Shown here: positions 57,913 through 64,000 of the stretch, one piece after another
Layout: each line of letters opens with the position of its first letter
Position numbering within the stretch: the stretch's first letter is position 1
Assembly (NCBI RefSeq): GCF_041346945.1
Contig: NZ_CP166850.1
Span: forward strand, 2,418,001-2,482,000
Direction of reading: 5' to 3'
Length of the DNA: 64,000 nucleotides
Origin: Amycolatopsis sp. cg9
GTDB taxonomy: Bacteria; Actinomycetota; Actinomycetes; Mycobacteriales; Pseudonocardiaceae
Position numbers and translations under genes: made by a program
The notes under the pieces: generated by a model
Told to the model about the DNA's origin: nothing
What the model saw: the letters and a program-made list of their open reading frames with translations, nothing else
Databases searched by the model: none

Positions 57913-59130
57913 TCAGAACTCTTCGCCGACGAGCACCGCTTCCCGCGGGACCGTGTGCGGGTCTGCCTTCTTCTCCCGCAGCGAGAGCAGGACGCCAGCG
58001 ACGACGCACAGGACGGCCGAGGCGACGAACGGCGCCTGCGGCGAGCCGAACCACTCCGCGACGTGCCCGACGAGCGTCGCGGCGACGGCGCCACCGAGCC
58101 AGCGGCAGAAGTTGTAGCCCGCGCTGGCGACCGGGCGCGGCGCGTCGCTGATCGACATCGCGGTGCCGGTGAACAGCGTGTTCAGCAGGCCGGACACCAG
58201 CCCGGAGACGATGATCCCGGCGACCAGGACCGGCTTGCTCGGCACGGCGAGCACCAGCATCAGCACGGCGTAGCCGAAGACGGCGGCCGCGGCGGCGTGC
58301 CGTTCACCGAGCTTGGCGGCCAGCCGCGGCGCGAGGGCGACGCCGGCGACCGCGACGCACAGGCCCCAGCCGCAGAAGATCAGCCCGACGGCGATGGCGC
58401 TCCAGCCGAGCACGAACGGCGACCAGGCCAGGACCGCGAAGAAGGCGGCGGTGTACAGCGCCGAGGCGACGGAGGTGCGCAGCAGACCGGTGTGCTTCAG
58501 CGCGCGAAGCGGGTCGAGCAGCTTGATCGGCTCGCGCTTCTCGTGCTTGTCGCTCTTGAGGAACACCGCGCACAGCACGAGCGCGCCGGCCATCAGGATC
58601 GCAGTGCCGAGGAACGGGCCGCGCCACGAGATGCTGCCGAGCAGGGCGCCGAGCAGCGGGCCGACCGACAGGCCGACGCCGAGCGCGGCTTCGTAGAGCA
58701 GGATCGCGCCGGACTGGCCGCCGGTCGCGGCCCCGACGATCACCGACAGCGCCGTCGCGATGAAGAACGCGTTGCCGAGGCCCCAGACCGCGCGCAGCCC
58801 GACCAGCTGCTCGATCGACCCGGCGGCCGCGCACAGGGCGGTGGCCGCGACGATCAGCGTCAGCCCGACGAGGACGGTGCGCTTCGGCCCGAACCTGGCG
58901 CTCGCCGCGCCCGTCACGAGCATCGCGATGACCTGGACGCCGAGGTAGGACGAGAAGAGCAGGGTGACCTGGGACGGCGTCGCGTCCAGGCCCTTGGCGA
59001 TCGACAGCAGGATCGGGTCGACCAGACCGATCCCCATGAAGGCGATGACCGCGGCGAACGCGGTGATCCACACCTGCTTGGGCTGGCCCTTGACGGCGTC
59101 CAGCAGGCTCGAGTGGTGTTCAGCGCTCAT
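57913..59130 (-). CDS. MFS transporter, drug-efflux type
   Basis: 405 residues with about 12 membrane helices. It starts HHSSLLDAVKGQPKQVWITA and has the drug-efflux features GVQVIAMLVTG and ASARFGPKRTVLVGLTLIVA, then GPLLGALLGSISWRGPFLG. It overlaps the MarR gene by 11 bases and is co-transcribed with it. Substrate unknown. Expression is probably released by a ligand of the MarR protein. Confidence 0.9.
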   Translation of the reverse strand: MSAEHHSSLLDAVKGQPKQVWITAFAAVIAFMGIGLVDPILLSIAKGLDATPSQVTLLFSSYLGVQVIAMLVTGAASARFGPKRTVLVGLTLIVAATALCAAAGSIEQLVGLRAVWGLGNAFFIATALSVIVGAATGGQSGAILLYEAALGVGLSVGPLLGALLGSISWRGPFLGTAILMAGALVLCAVFLKSDKHEKREPIKLLDPLRALKHTGLLRTSVASALYTAAFFAVLAWSPFVLGWSAIAVGLIFCGWGLCVAVAGVALAPRLAAKLGERHAAAAAVFGYAVLMLVLAVPSKPVLVAGIIVSGLVSGLLNTLFTGTAMSISDAPRPVASAGYNFCRWLGGAVAATLVGHVAEWFGSPQAPFVASAVLCVVAGVLLSLREKKADPHTVPREAVLVGEEF

Positions 59131-59578
59131 CGCTGATCAGTTCCTCCTTCTTGGTGTCCACGAGCAACTTGGCGAGGGCCGGGAGGGCGGCTTCGATCGC
59201 GGCGCGGTCGGGGTCGTCCATGGCGATCAGCCGCTCGCGGAGGAACTCCTCCCGGGCGGCGACCGTCTCGGCGTAGAAGCGGCGACCCTCGTCGGTGACG
59301 TCCACGAGCACCGCGCGACCGTCGGCGGGATCCGGGCGGCGGGCCGCCAGGCCGAGCCGTTCGAGGCGGCCGACGACGTCGGTCATCGACGGCAGCTTGA
59401 CCTGCTCGAACTCGGCCAGCGCGCTCATCCGCCGCGGACCGCCGTTGACCAGCTCGCTCAGCACCGACCCCTGGGTGAGGGTCAGCGACAGCTGCGGCGT
59501 CTGGCGGCGCACCTGGTGGTACAGCCGGAAGACCAGCGGCCGCAGCCGGTGGGCGAGGTCGGCGATCGGGGAAGTCAC
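59120..59578 (-). CDS. MarR family regulator
   Basis: 152 residues from GTG 59578. It has a MarR winged helix (LTLTQGSVLSELVNGGPRRM, SALAEFEQVKLPSMTDVVGR, RPDPADGRAVLVDVTDEGRR). It is translationally tied to the MFS gene by an 11-base overlap, and an AT-rich inverted repeat TTAGT/ACTAA lies just upstream. The usual mode is repression of its own efflux operon. Confidence 0.92.
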   Translation of the reverse strand: MTSPIADLAHRLRPLVFRLYHQVRRQTPQLSLTLTQGSVLSELVNGGPRRMSALAEFEQVKLPSMTDVVGRLERLGLAARRPDPADGRAVLVDVTDEGRRFYAETVAAREEFLRERLIAMDDPDRAAIEAALPALAKLLVDTKKEELISDER

Positions 59579-59597
59579 TTAGCCAGGCTAACAAAAA

Positions 59598-59614
59598 TTA
59601 GTAAGGGTGACTAA
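59598..59614. promoter_or_regulatory. MarR operator candidate
   Basis: TTAGT (59598-59602) and ACTAA (59610-59614) are inverted repeats with a 7-base spacer, in an AT-rich patch between divergent marR (59578) and the HAD gene (59646). Confidence 0.55.
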
Positions 59615-59645
59615 GTAACTCCTCTCACAGGCTACGCTCTGGGGC

Positions 59646-60287
59646 ATGGACGCGGTGATCTTCGACCTCGACGGCGTGCTGGTGGATTCCGAGCGGATCT
59701 GGGACGAGGTGCGGCGCGCGGTCGTCGCCGAGCACGGCGGCACCTGGCGCGAGGAGGCCACCCGCGCCCAGCAGGGGATGAGCACCCCGGAATGGGCCCG
59801 CTACCTGGTGGAGGAGCTCGGCGCGCGGACGACGCCGGCCGAGATCGCGACGATCGTCGTCAAGCGGATGGCCGCCCGGTACGCGGCGGAGCCGCCCCTG
59901 ATCCCGGGTGCGGTGGACGTCGTGCGGCAGGTGTCGGCGCGGTGGCCGGTCGCGATCGCCAGCTCGTCGCCGGTGATCCTGATCAAGGGCTTCCTCGACG
60001 TGACCGGCCTGCCGGTCGGGGCGGCGGTGTCGTCGGAGCAGGTCGGCGCCGGAAAACCGGCACCGGACGTCTACCTGCGGGCCGCCGAGCTGCTCGGGGT
60101 GGCGCCCGAGGACTGCGCCGCCGTGGAGGACACGACGAACGGGCTGCGGTCCGCGCTGGCGGCGAAGATGGCGGTGTACTCGGTGCCGAACCCGCACTTC
60201 CCGCCGGACCCCGAGGTGCTCGCGCAGGCGACGGCGGTGGTGGCGGAGATCACCGGCTTGCCGGGTGCGCTTGGACTTCCGGATTGA
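59646..60287 (+). CDS. HAD superfamily phosphatase / beta-phosphoglucomutase-like
   Basis: 213 residues from ATG 59646. HAD motif I IFDLDGVLVDSE (D7, D9), motif II IASSSPV, motif III near GAGKPAPDVYL and motif IV AVEDTTNGLRSA are all present; the cap is the small helical type of the beta-phosphoglucomutase/pseudouridine phosphatase branch. It acts on a small phosphorylated metabolite, not identified. The 3' end overlaps the anti-sigma gene by 38 bases tail to tail. Confidence 0.9.
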   Translation: MDAVIFDLDGVLVDSERIWDEVRRAVVAEHGGTWREEATRAQQGMSTPEWARYLVEELGARTTPAEIATIVVKRMAARYAAEPPLIPGAVDVVRQVSARWPVAIASSSPVILIKGFLDVTGLPVGAAVSSEQVGAGKPAPDVYLRAAELLGVAPEDCAAVEDTTNGLRSALAAKMAVYSVPNPHFPPDPEVLAQATAVVAEITGLPGALGLPD

Positions 60288-60963
60288 CCTCGAACCGCAC
60301 CGGCGGCGAACCGGGCTTGACGTCGGCGAGGAACAGCAGCCCCGGGCCCAGCGCGCCGAGCGCCTTGGCCTGGCTCAAGTCACCTGCCGCGTCGTAGAGG
60401 CGCAGCTCCCGCACAGTCCGGTCGGTGAGAAAAACCGCCTTGCCCTCGGGTAGCGGCCCACCGTTCTTGCCGACGTACCCCGCCTTGACGGGATATCCCT
60501 CCAGCGGGACGCACGACGGAGACTCGGTGCCGTAGTTCGGACCGCCGCCGGTCACGCCCTTGAGCAGCGCCTCGACGCAGAACATGCGCGCTTCTCCCTC
60601 GCCGGTGGCGACGACGGCGTGCGAGGTCCAGGCGTCCGTCTGGCCAGCGAAGTCGACGAGAGCCATCGAGTCACCCATGTCGAGCGAGGGCGGCGAGATC
60701 ACCGGCTTCGCGAGCACCAGGTCCTGCCCCGGCCGCGCCGCCGGAGCCGGCGGCGGCTGGACCGTGTTCACCTGGGTGACGATCGACACGCTGGTCAGCA
60801 CCACCAGCACCGCGGCGAGCGGGGCGATCCACACCGCGCCCCGGCGGCGCCGGGGCCGGTGCTGCCGGCGCACCTGCTCCGCCCACGCCGCGTCGAGGTT
60901 GGGCGTGACCTTGTCCGCTTCATCCCGCAGTGCGTCGGCCAGCTTGCGTTCGAGGTCGGTCAT
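60250..60963 (-). CDS. Probable anti-sigma-like membrane protein
   Basis: 237 residues from ATG 60963, overlapping the sigma stop as ATGA. A short cytoplasmic N-terminus with charged helix (TDLERKLADALRDEADKVTP) precedes a basic stretch (RRQHRPRRRRGAV) and one membrane helix (WIAPLAAVLVVLTSVSIV). The rest is outside and beta-like (ARMFCVEALLKGVTG, KAVFLTDRTVRELRLYDAAG). No ZAS zinc motif. Its position directly after an ECF sigma gene suggests a sensor or anti-sigma role; this is inference. Confidence 0.75.
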   Translation of the reverse strand: MTDLERKLADALRDEADKVTPNLDAAWAEQVRRQHRPRRRRGAVWIAPLAAVLVVLTSVSIVTQVNTVQPPPAPAARPGQDLVLAKPVISPPSLDMGDSMALVDFAGQTDAWTSHAVVATGEGEARMFCVEALLKGVTGGGPNYGTESPSCVPLEGYPVKAGYVGKNGGPLPEGKAVFLTDRTVRELRLYDAAGDLSQAKALGALGPGLLFLADVKPGSPPVRFEVNPEVQAHPASR

Positions 60964-61490
60964 CGCTCACCTCCCAGGTCGTCCCCCAAGTGCTTGCGCA
61001 GGTTCTCCATCGCGTGGTGGGTGGTCGCCTTGACGGTGCCGGGCGAGATGCCGAGCGTCTCCGCGATGGACGCCGTGCTCAGGTCCAGCCAATACCTCAG
61101 CACGAGGACCTCGCGCTGTCGCCTCGACAGCTTTTCGAGCACCGCGCGCAGCTGCCGGTGCTCCCAGTTGGCCACCGCCCTGACCTCGGCCGACAGCTCG
61201 TCCGGCGGCCGCTCCTGCGGGGTGCGCCGGACCACGCGCAGGTGCCGCGTCCGCGACCGCGACATGTTCACCACGGTCGTCCGGAGGTAGCCCGCCACCC
61301 GGCTGTGGTCGGCCAGGGTGTCCCAGCGCTGGTGGAGCTTGACGAAGGCCTCCTGGGCGACGTTCTCCGCGTCGTCCGCGCCGAGCAGGTGCGCCAGCCG
61401 GGTCATCTGGCCGAAGTACTCCCGGAACAGGTCGTGGAAGGTCGGCGCGCCCAGGTCCCCCGGCACGCTCTCGCCCACGCTCGCACTCAC
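60960..61490 (-). CDS. ECF RNA polymerase sigma factor, SigE family
   Basis: 176 residues from GTG 61490; GTG 61505 or a later GTG are possible, as the 5' end has several in-frame starts. Region 2 contains FHDLFREYFGQMTRLAHLL, DAENVAQEAFVKLHQRW and the -10 recognition helix; region 4 reads LSRRQREVLVLRYWLDLSTA then SIAETLGISPGTVKATTHHA. It directs transcription of an unknown regulon. The stop overlaps the anti-sigma-like gene. A terminator of the ino1 gene precedes the likely promoter at 61510-61540. Confidence 0.9.
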   Translation of the reverse strand: MSASVGESVPGDLGAPTFHDLFREYFGQMTRLAHLLGADDAENVAQEAFVKLHQRWDTLADHSRVAGYLRTTVVNMSRSRTRHLRVVRRTPQERPPDELSAEVRAVANWEHRQLRAVLEKLSRRQREVLVLRYWLDLSTASIAETLGISPGTVKATTHHAMENLRKHLGDDLGGER

Positions 61491-61536
61491 ACCTCGCCAA
61501 CGCACACCCCGCCCCACCGGTTTAGTGGACCATGCA

Positions 61537-61569
61537 AAGAAGGCCGCCACCAGCGGTGACGGCCTTCTT
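61537..61569 (-). terminator. Terminator after ino1
   Basis: AAGAAGGCCG (61537-61546) pairs with CGGCCTTCTT (61560-61569), with inner CACC/GGTG pairing. On the minus strand T residues follow (CTTTGCATGG). It starts about 14 bases after the ino1 stop at 61583. Confidence 0.75.
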
Positions 61570-61582
61570 CCTCAGCGGAGGA

Positions 61583-62671
61583 TCAGCGCTCGACCTCGCC
61601 GCGGATGAACTTCTCGACGGCGTCGCGCGCGGTCGCGTCGTCGTACTGCTCCGGCGGCGACTTCATGAAGTAGGAGGAGGCCGACAGGATCGGGCCGCCG
61701 ATGCCGCGGTCCTTCGCGATCTTCGCGGCGCGCACGGCGTCGATGATGATGCCCGCCGAGTTCGGCGAGTCCCACACCTCGAGCTTGTACTCCAGGTTCA
61801 GCGGCACGTCGCCGAACGCACGGCCCTCGAGCCGGACGTAGGCCCACTTGCGGTCGTCGAGCCACTGCACGTAGTCCGACGGTCCGATGTGGACGTTGCC
61901 CTTGCCGAGGTCGCGGTCGACCTGCGAGGTGACGGACTGGGTCTTGGAGATCTTCTTCGACTCGAGCCGCTCGAGCTCCTTCATGTTCAGGAAGTCCATG
62001 TTCCCGCCCACGTTGAGCTGCATCGTCCGGTCGAGCTGGACGCCGCGGTCCTCGAACAGCTTCGCCAGCACGCGGTGCGTGATCGTGGCGCCGACCTGGG
62101 ACTTGATGTCGTCGCCGACGATCGGGACGCCGGCGTCTTCGAACTTCTTCGCCCACTCGGGGTCGGAGGCGATGAACACGGGCAGCGCGTTGACGAACGC
62201 CACCCCGGCGTCGATCGCGGCCTGGGCGTAGAACTTGTCCGCCACCTCGGAGCCCACCGGCAGGTACGACACGAGCACGTCGGCCTCGGCCTCGCGCAGC
62301 GCGGCGACGACGTCGACCGGGGTCTCGTCGGACTCCTCGATCGTCTCGCGGTAGAAGCGGCCGAGCCCGTCGTGGGTGTGGCCGCGCTGGACGGTGACGC
62401 CGAGCGGCGGCACGTCGGCGATCTTGATGGTGTTGTTCTCCGAGGCGAAGATCGCCTCGGAGAGGTCGCGGCTGACCTTCTTGGCGTCCACGTCGAACGC
62501 GGCGACGAACTCGATGTCGCGGACGTGGTACCCGCCGAAGTCGACGTGCATCAGACCGGGGACGCGGGTGGCCGGGTCCGCGTCGCGGTAGTACTGGACA
62601 CCCTGGACCAGCGACGCCGCGCAGTTGCCGACGCCCACGATGGCCACCCGTACGCGGCGGTTCTCGCCCAT
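61583..62671 (-). CDS. ino1: Inositol-3-phosphate synthase
   Basis: 362 residues from ATG 62671. It converts glucose 6-phosphate to inositol 1-phosphate with NAD, feeding phosphatidylinositol and mycothiol. The Rossmann loop is [13 protein letters not shown]; then [40 protein letters not shown] and [11 protein letters not shown]. Length and order match the mycobacterial enzyme. The padR gene lies 72 bases upstream on the same strand, as in other actinobacteria. Confidence 0.95.
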   Translation of the reverse strand: MGENRRVRVAIVGVGNCAASLVQGVQYYRDADPATRVPGLMHVDFGGYHVRDIEFVAAFDVDAKKVSRDLSEAIFASENNTIKIADVPPLGVTVQRGHTHDGLGRFYRETIEESDETPVDVVAALREAEADVLVSYLPVGSEVADKFYAQAAIDAGVAFVNALPVFIASDPEWAKKFEDAGVPIVGDDIKSQVGATITHRVLAKLFEDRGVQLDRTMQLNVGGNMDFLNMKELERLESKKISKTQSVTSQVDRDLGKGNVHIGPSDYVQWLDDRKWAYVRLEGRAFGDVPLNLEYKLEVWDSPNSAGIIIDAVRAAKIAKDRGIGGPILSASSYFMKSPPEQYDDATARDAVEKFIRGEVER

Positions 62672-62743
62672 GGGGGTTTCTCCTTCAATCCGTGTCTGTT
62701 CAGTAGGTCTGGTGCCGCGACGCTGCGGCCCGCGCCGGCCGGC

Positions 62744-63289
62744 TCAGGTCTCCGGACCCTGCCGTTCGGCTTGTTCGTGCGCGATCAGCTCGTTGAGCCA
62801 GCGCACCTCCCGCTCGCTGGTCTCCAGCCCGAGCCGGTGCAGCTCGCGGGTGTAGCGATCGATCTTCTCCTCGGCCCGCGACAGCGCCGCTCGCAAACCC
62901 TCGCGGCGCTCCTCGACCCGGCGGCGGCGACCCTCGAGGATCCGCATCCGCACGTCGGCCGGGGTGCGCGAGAAGAAGGCCAGGTGAACACCGAAGCCTT
63001 CGTCGTCCCAGGTCTGCGGCCCGGCGTCGCCGAGCAGCTCACCGAAGCGCTCCTTGCCCTCCGCGGTGAGCTTGTAGACCCGCCGTCCGCGCCGCGACCA
63101 CGCCCGGTCGTCGGCCTCGTCCAGCTCCTCGACCAGGTACCCGGCCCGCAGCAGCTTCCGCAGGGTCGGGTACAGCGAGCCGTACGAGAACGTCCGGAGC
63201 GTGCCGAGCGTCTCGTGCAGCCGCTTGCGCAGCACGTACCCGTGCATGGGCGCTTCGTGCAGAAGACCCAGGATCGCGAACTCCAGCAC
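62744..63289 (-). CDS. PadR family regulator
   Basis: 181 residues from GTG 63289. Winged helix: MLEFAILGLLHEAPMHGYVL, RTFSYGSLYPTLRKLLRAGY, VYKLTAEGKERFGELLG. The C-terminal part is a helical dimer domain (RRRRVEERREGLRAALSRAE). It precedes ino1 on the same strand, so it probably regulates inositol synthesis. A near-perfect TATATCG/CGATACA repeat upstream is the probable operator. Confidence 0.9.
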   Translation of the reverse strand: MLEFAILGLLHEAPMHGYVLRKRLHETLGTLRTFSYGSLYPTLRKLLRAGYLVEELDEADDRAWSRRGRRVYKLTAEGKERFGELLGDAGPQTWDDEGFGVHLAFFSRTPADVRMRILEGRRRRVEERREGLRAALSRAEEKIDRYTRELHRLGLETSEREVRWLNELIAHEQAERQGPET

Positions 63290-63369
63290 ACCGCACCCCC
63301 TTCCGGGAACAAACCGAGACGACGGGCGTTGCTCCGAACGGGTCGCCTCGATCCAACCTACTCAGCCAC

Positions 63370-63386
63370 TATATCGCGCCGATACA
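63370..63386. promoter_or_regulatory. PadR operator candidate
   Basis: TATATCG (63370-63376) and CGATACA (63380-63386) are inverted repeats with one mismatch and a CGC spacer. It lies about 80 bases before padR in an AT-rich patch of the divergent promoter. Confidence 0.55.
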
Positions 63387-63535
63387 TCGAAGTGGCGAAG
63401 CTAACCCCGACCGTGTACGCACCGAGGGCGAAATTCACCGGAGAGTTATCGAACGTCCGGCGTGTCCGCCCCGGTCGGGCAGGTGGTCGCGCTAGGGGGC
63501 GTGGACGGCACAGGAAGAGCCCGTACTCTGTCCTG

Positions 63536-63931
63536 GTGATTAACCAGCGGCAGGTCGTGGACTACGCGCTGCAGCGCCGTGCGCTGCTGGCCGAAGTCCG
63601 CTCCGGGCGCGTCGGCAGCTACGAAGCCTGCGACGCGAGCCCGTACCTGCTGCGGGCGGCGAAGTTCCACGGCCGGGCCGGTGACCTGCCCTGCCCGATC
63701 TGCCGCCAGGAACCGCTGACCCTGGTGTCCTGGGTCTACGGTGACGAACTCAAGCACGTCGCGGGTTCGGCGAGGACGCCCGAAGAGCTGGCCAGGATGG
63801 CCGGCATGTTCGCCGAGTTCACCGTGTACGACGTCGAAGTGTGCCGCGCGTGCCACTGGAACCACCTGGTCCGGTCGTACGTCCTCGGCACGGGGGAATC
63901 GGCCGGTCCACGAAGGACCGCAGGCCGGTGA
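63536..63931 (+). CDS. DUF5318 family protein, zinc-ribbon-like
   Basis: 131 residues from GTG 63536. The N-terminus INQRQVVDYALQRRALLAEV and SGRVGSYEACDASPYLLRAA lead to two CxxC pairs (CPIC and CRAC), which should bind one zinc. WVYGDEL and YDVEVCRACHWNHLV are typical of the family, found next to penicillin-binding protein genes in mycobacteria (Rv0049-Rv0050). The role is unknown. A TACTCT -10-like stretch just before the start suggests leaderless transcription. The stop overlaps a possible start of the next gene as GTGA. Confidence 0.88.
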   Translation: MINQRQVVDYALQRRALLAEVRSGRVGSYEACDASPYLLRAAKFHGRAGDLPCPICRQEPLTLVSWVYGDELKHVAGSARTPEELARMAGMFAEFTVYDVEVCRACHWNHLVRSYVLGTGESAGPRRTAGR

Positions 63932-64000
63932 GCTGGATCACAACCGCTGAAGAGCGCAGAACGGCGCCCCACCGGGCGCCGGTCTGGGAGGCCCATTCGT
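63928..64000 (+). CDS. Possible start of the next gene, 3' partial (penicillin-binding protein expected)
   Basis: An open frame from GTG 63928 runs past the window end without a stop, beginning VSWITTAEERRTAPHRAPVW. It overlaps the DUF5318 stop as GTGA. By synteny with mycobacteria the next gene should be a class A penicillin-binding protein (ponA), and an unstructured charged start fits, but only 24 codons are visible. A GGCGCCC/GGGCGCC hairpin at 63963-63980 lies inside it; if this is non-coding, that hairpin would be a terminator. Confidence 0.35.
   Translation, partial: MSWITTAEERRTAPHRAPVWEAHS

Noticed and set aside
55834..59136. Open frame of about 1100 codons on the plus strand across phoX and the MFS gene
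   Set aside because: Same reason: low-complexity charged translation, no domain, and strong genes on the other strand.
1..64000. tRNA, rRNA or insertion sequence
   Set aside because: No cloverleaf-like segment with CCA-end context, no rRNA core sequence and no transposase motif was found on reading both strands by eye.

Overview
The window is a 64 kb chromosomal stretch of a high-GC actinobacterium. Every gene shows strong third-position GC bias. Many starts are GTG or leaderless, and many genes overlap by four bases (ATGA or GTGA), so expression looks operon-based. The gene content points to the Pseudonocardiaceae, most likely Amycolatopsis or a close relative (inference). It holds F420-dependent enzymes, the fadA2-fabG4-MaoC block, GTP-type PEP carboxykinase, iniA/iniC-like dynamins, and the ino1-padR-DUF5318 block known next to ponA in mycobacteria. 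There are no rRNA or tRNA genes, insertion sequences, prophage genes or CRISPR arrays. It reads as core chromosome with a few accessory spots.

Layout. 1-4.8 kb: 2-oxoacid dehydrogenase E1 beta (partial) and E2, then a TetR regulator coupled to an ABC exporter. 4.7-9.5 kb: pentapeptide-repeat membrane protein, FxsA, a Vsr mismatch endonuclease facing a Dcm-like cytosine methyltransferase broken by two single-base frameshifts, and two tandem SCP2 proteins. 9.6-13.9 kb: a fatty-acid block (TetR, MaoC hydratase, FabG4, FadA2) with two related operator palindromes. 13.9-19.5 kb: DoxX, MerR-TipAS, AAA ATPase, a 49-residue small gene, a MarR-GNAT fusion, a peroxidase-like protein and a ceramidase-like membrane protein. 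19.5-23.6 kb: MctP transporter with its DUF3311 partner, secreted peptidase, XRE regulator. 23.6-27.9 kb: a five-gene minus-strand operon (two LLM oxidoreductases, ABC ATPase, permease, EndoU-like protein). 28-30.8 kb: pckG with a structured leader, and an acidic repeat protein. 30.9-36.6 kb: two dynamin-like GTPases, a GrpE-like protein, a TetR-YqeB pair and an orphan, all on the minus strand. 36.7-41.1 kb: a two-component system, a DUF559 protein, an SDR and a TetR. 41.3-46.2 kb: two tandem ABC transporters, an orphan gene and trmB. 46.3-51.9 kb: an FtsX/MacB-type ABC transporter divergent from a two-component system. 51.9-59.6 kb: amidohydrolase, SDR, secreted SdrD-like protein, PhoX phosphatase, MFS transporter with MarR. 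59.6-64 kb: HAD phosphatase, ECF sigma with a likely anti-sigma, ino1, padR, DUF5318, and probably the first codons of the next gene.

How parts work together. Local regulators sit beside their likely targets, and most have a readable inverted repeat at the promoter: TetR/exporter (2164), fatty-acid TetR (9564 and 12522), MerR (14627), MarR-GNAT (17328), TetR/SDR (41101), response regulator/ABC (49349), MarR/MFS (59598), PadR/ino1 (63370). Strong hairpins separate most convergent pairs.

Most unusual items: a small family of interspersed perfect palindromes built on CACTTTCACGTGAAAGTG, one of which supplies the last codons of a gene; the dynamin/GrpE-like cluster; the doubly frameshifted methyltransferase beside an intact vsr; the paired hairpins in front of pckG; and a conserved-looking 49-residue gene with its own terminator. 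Function calls rest on motif recognition only, since no database search was possible.
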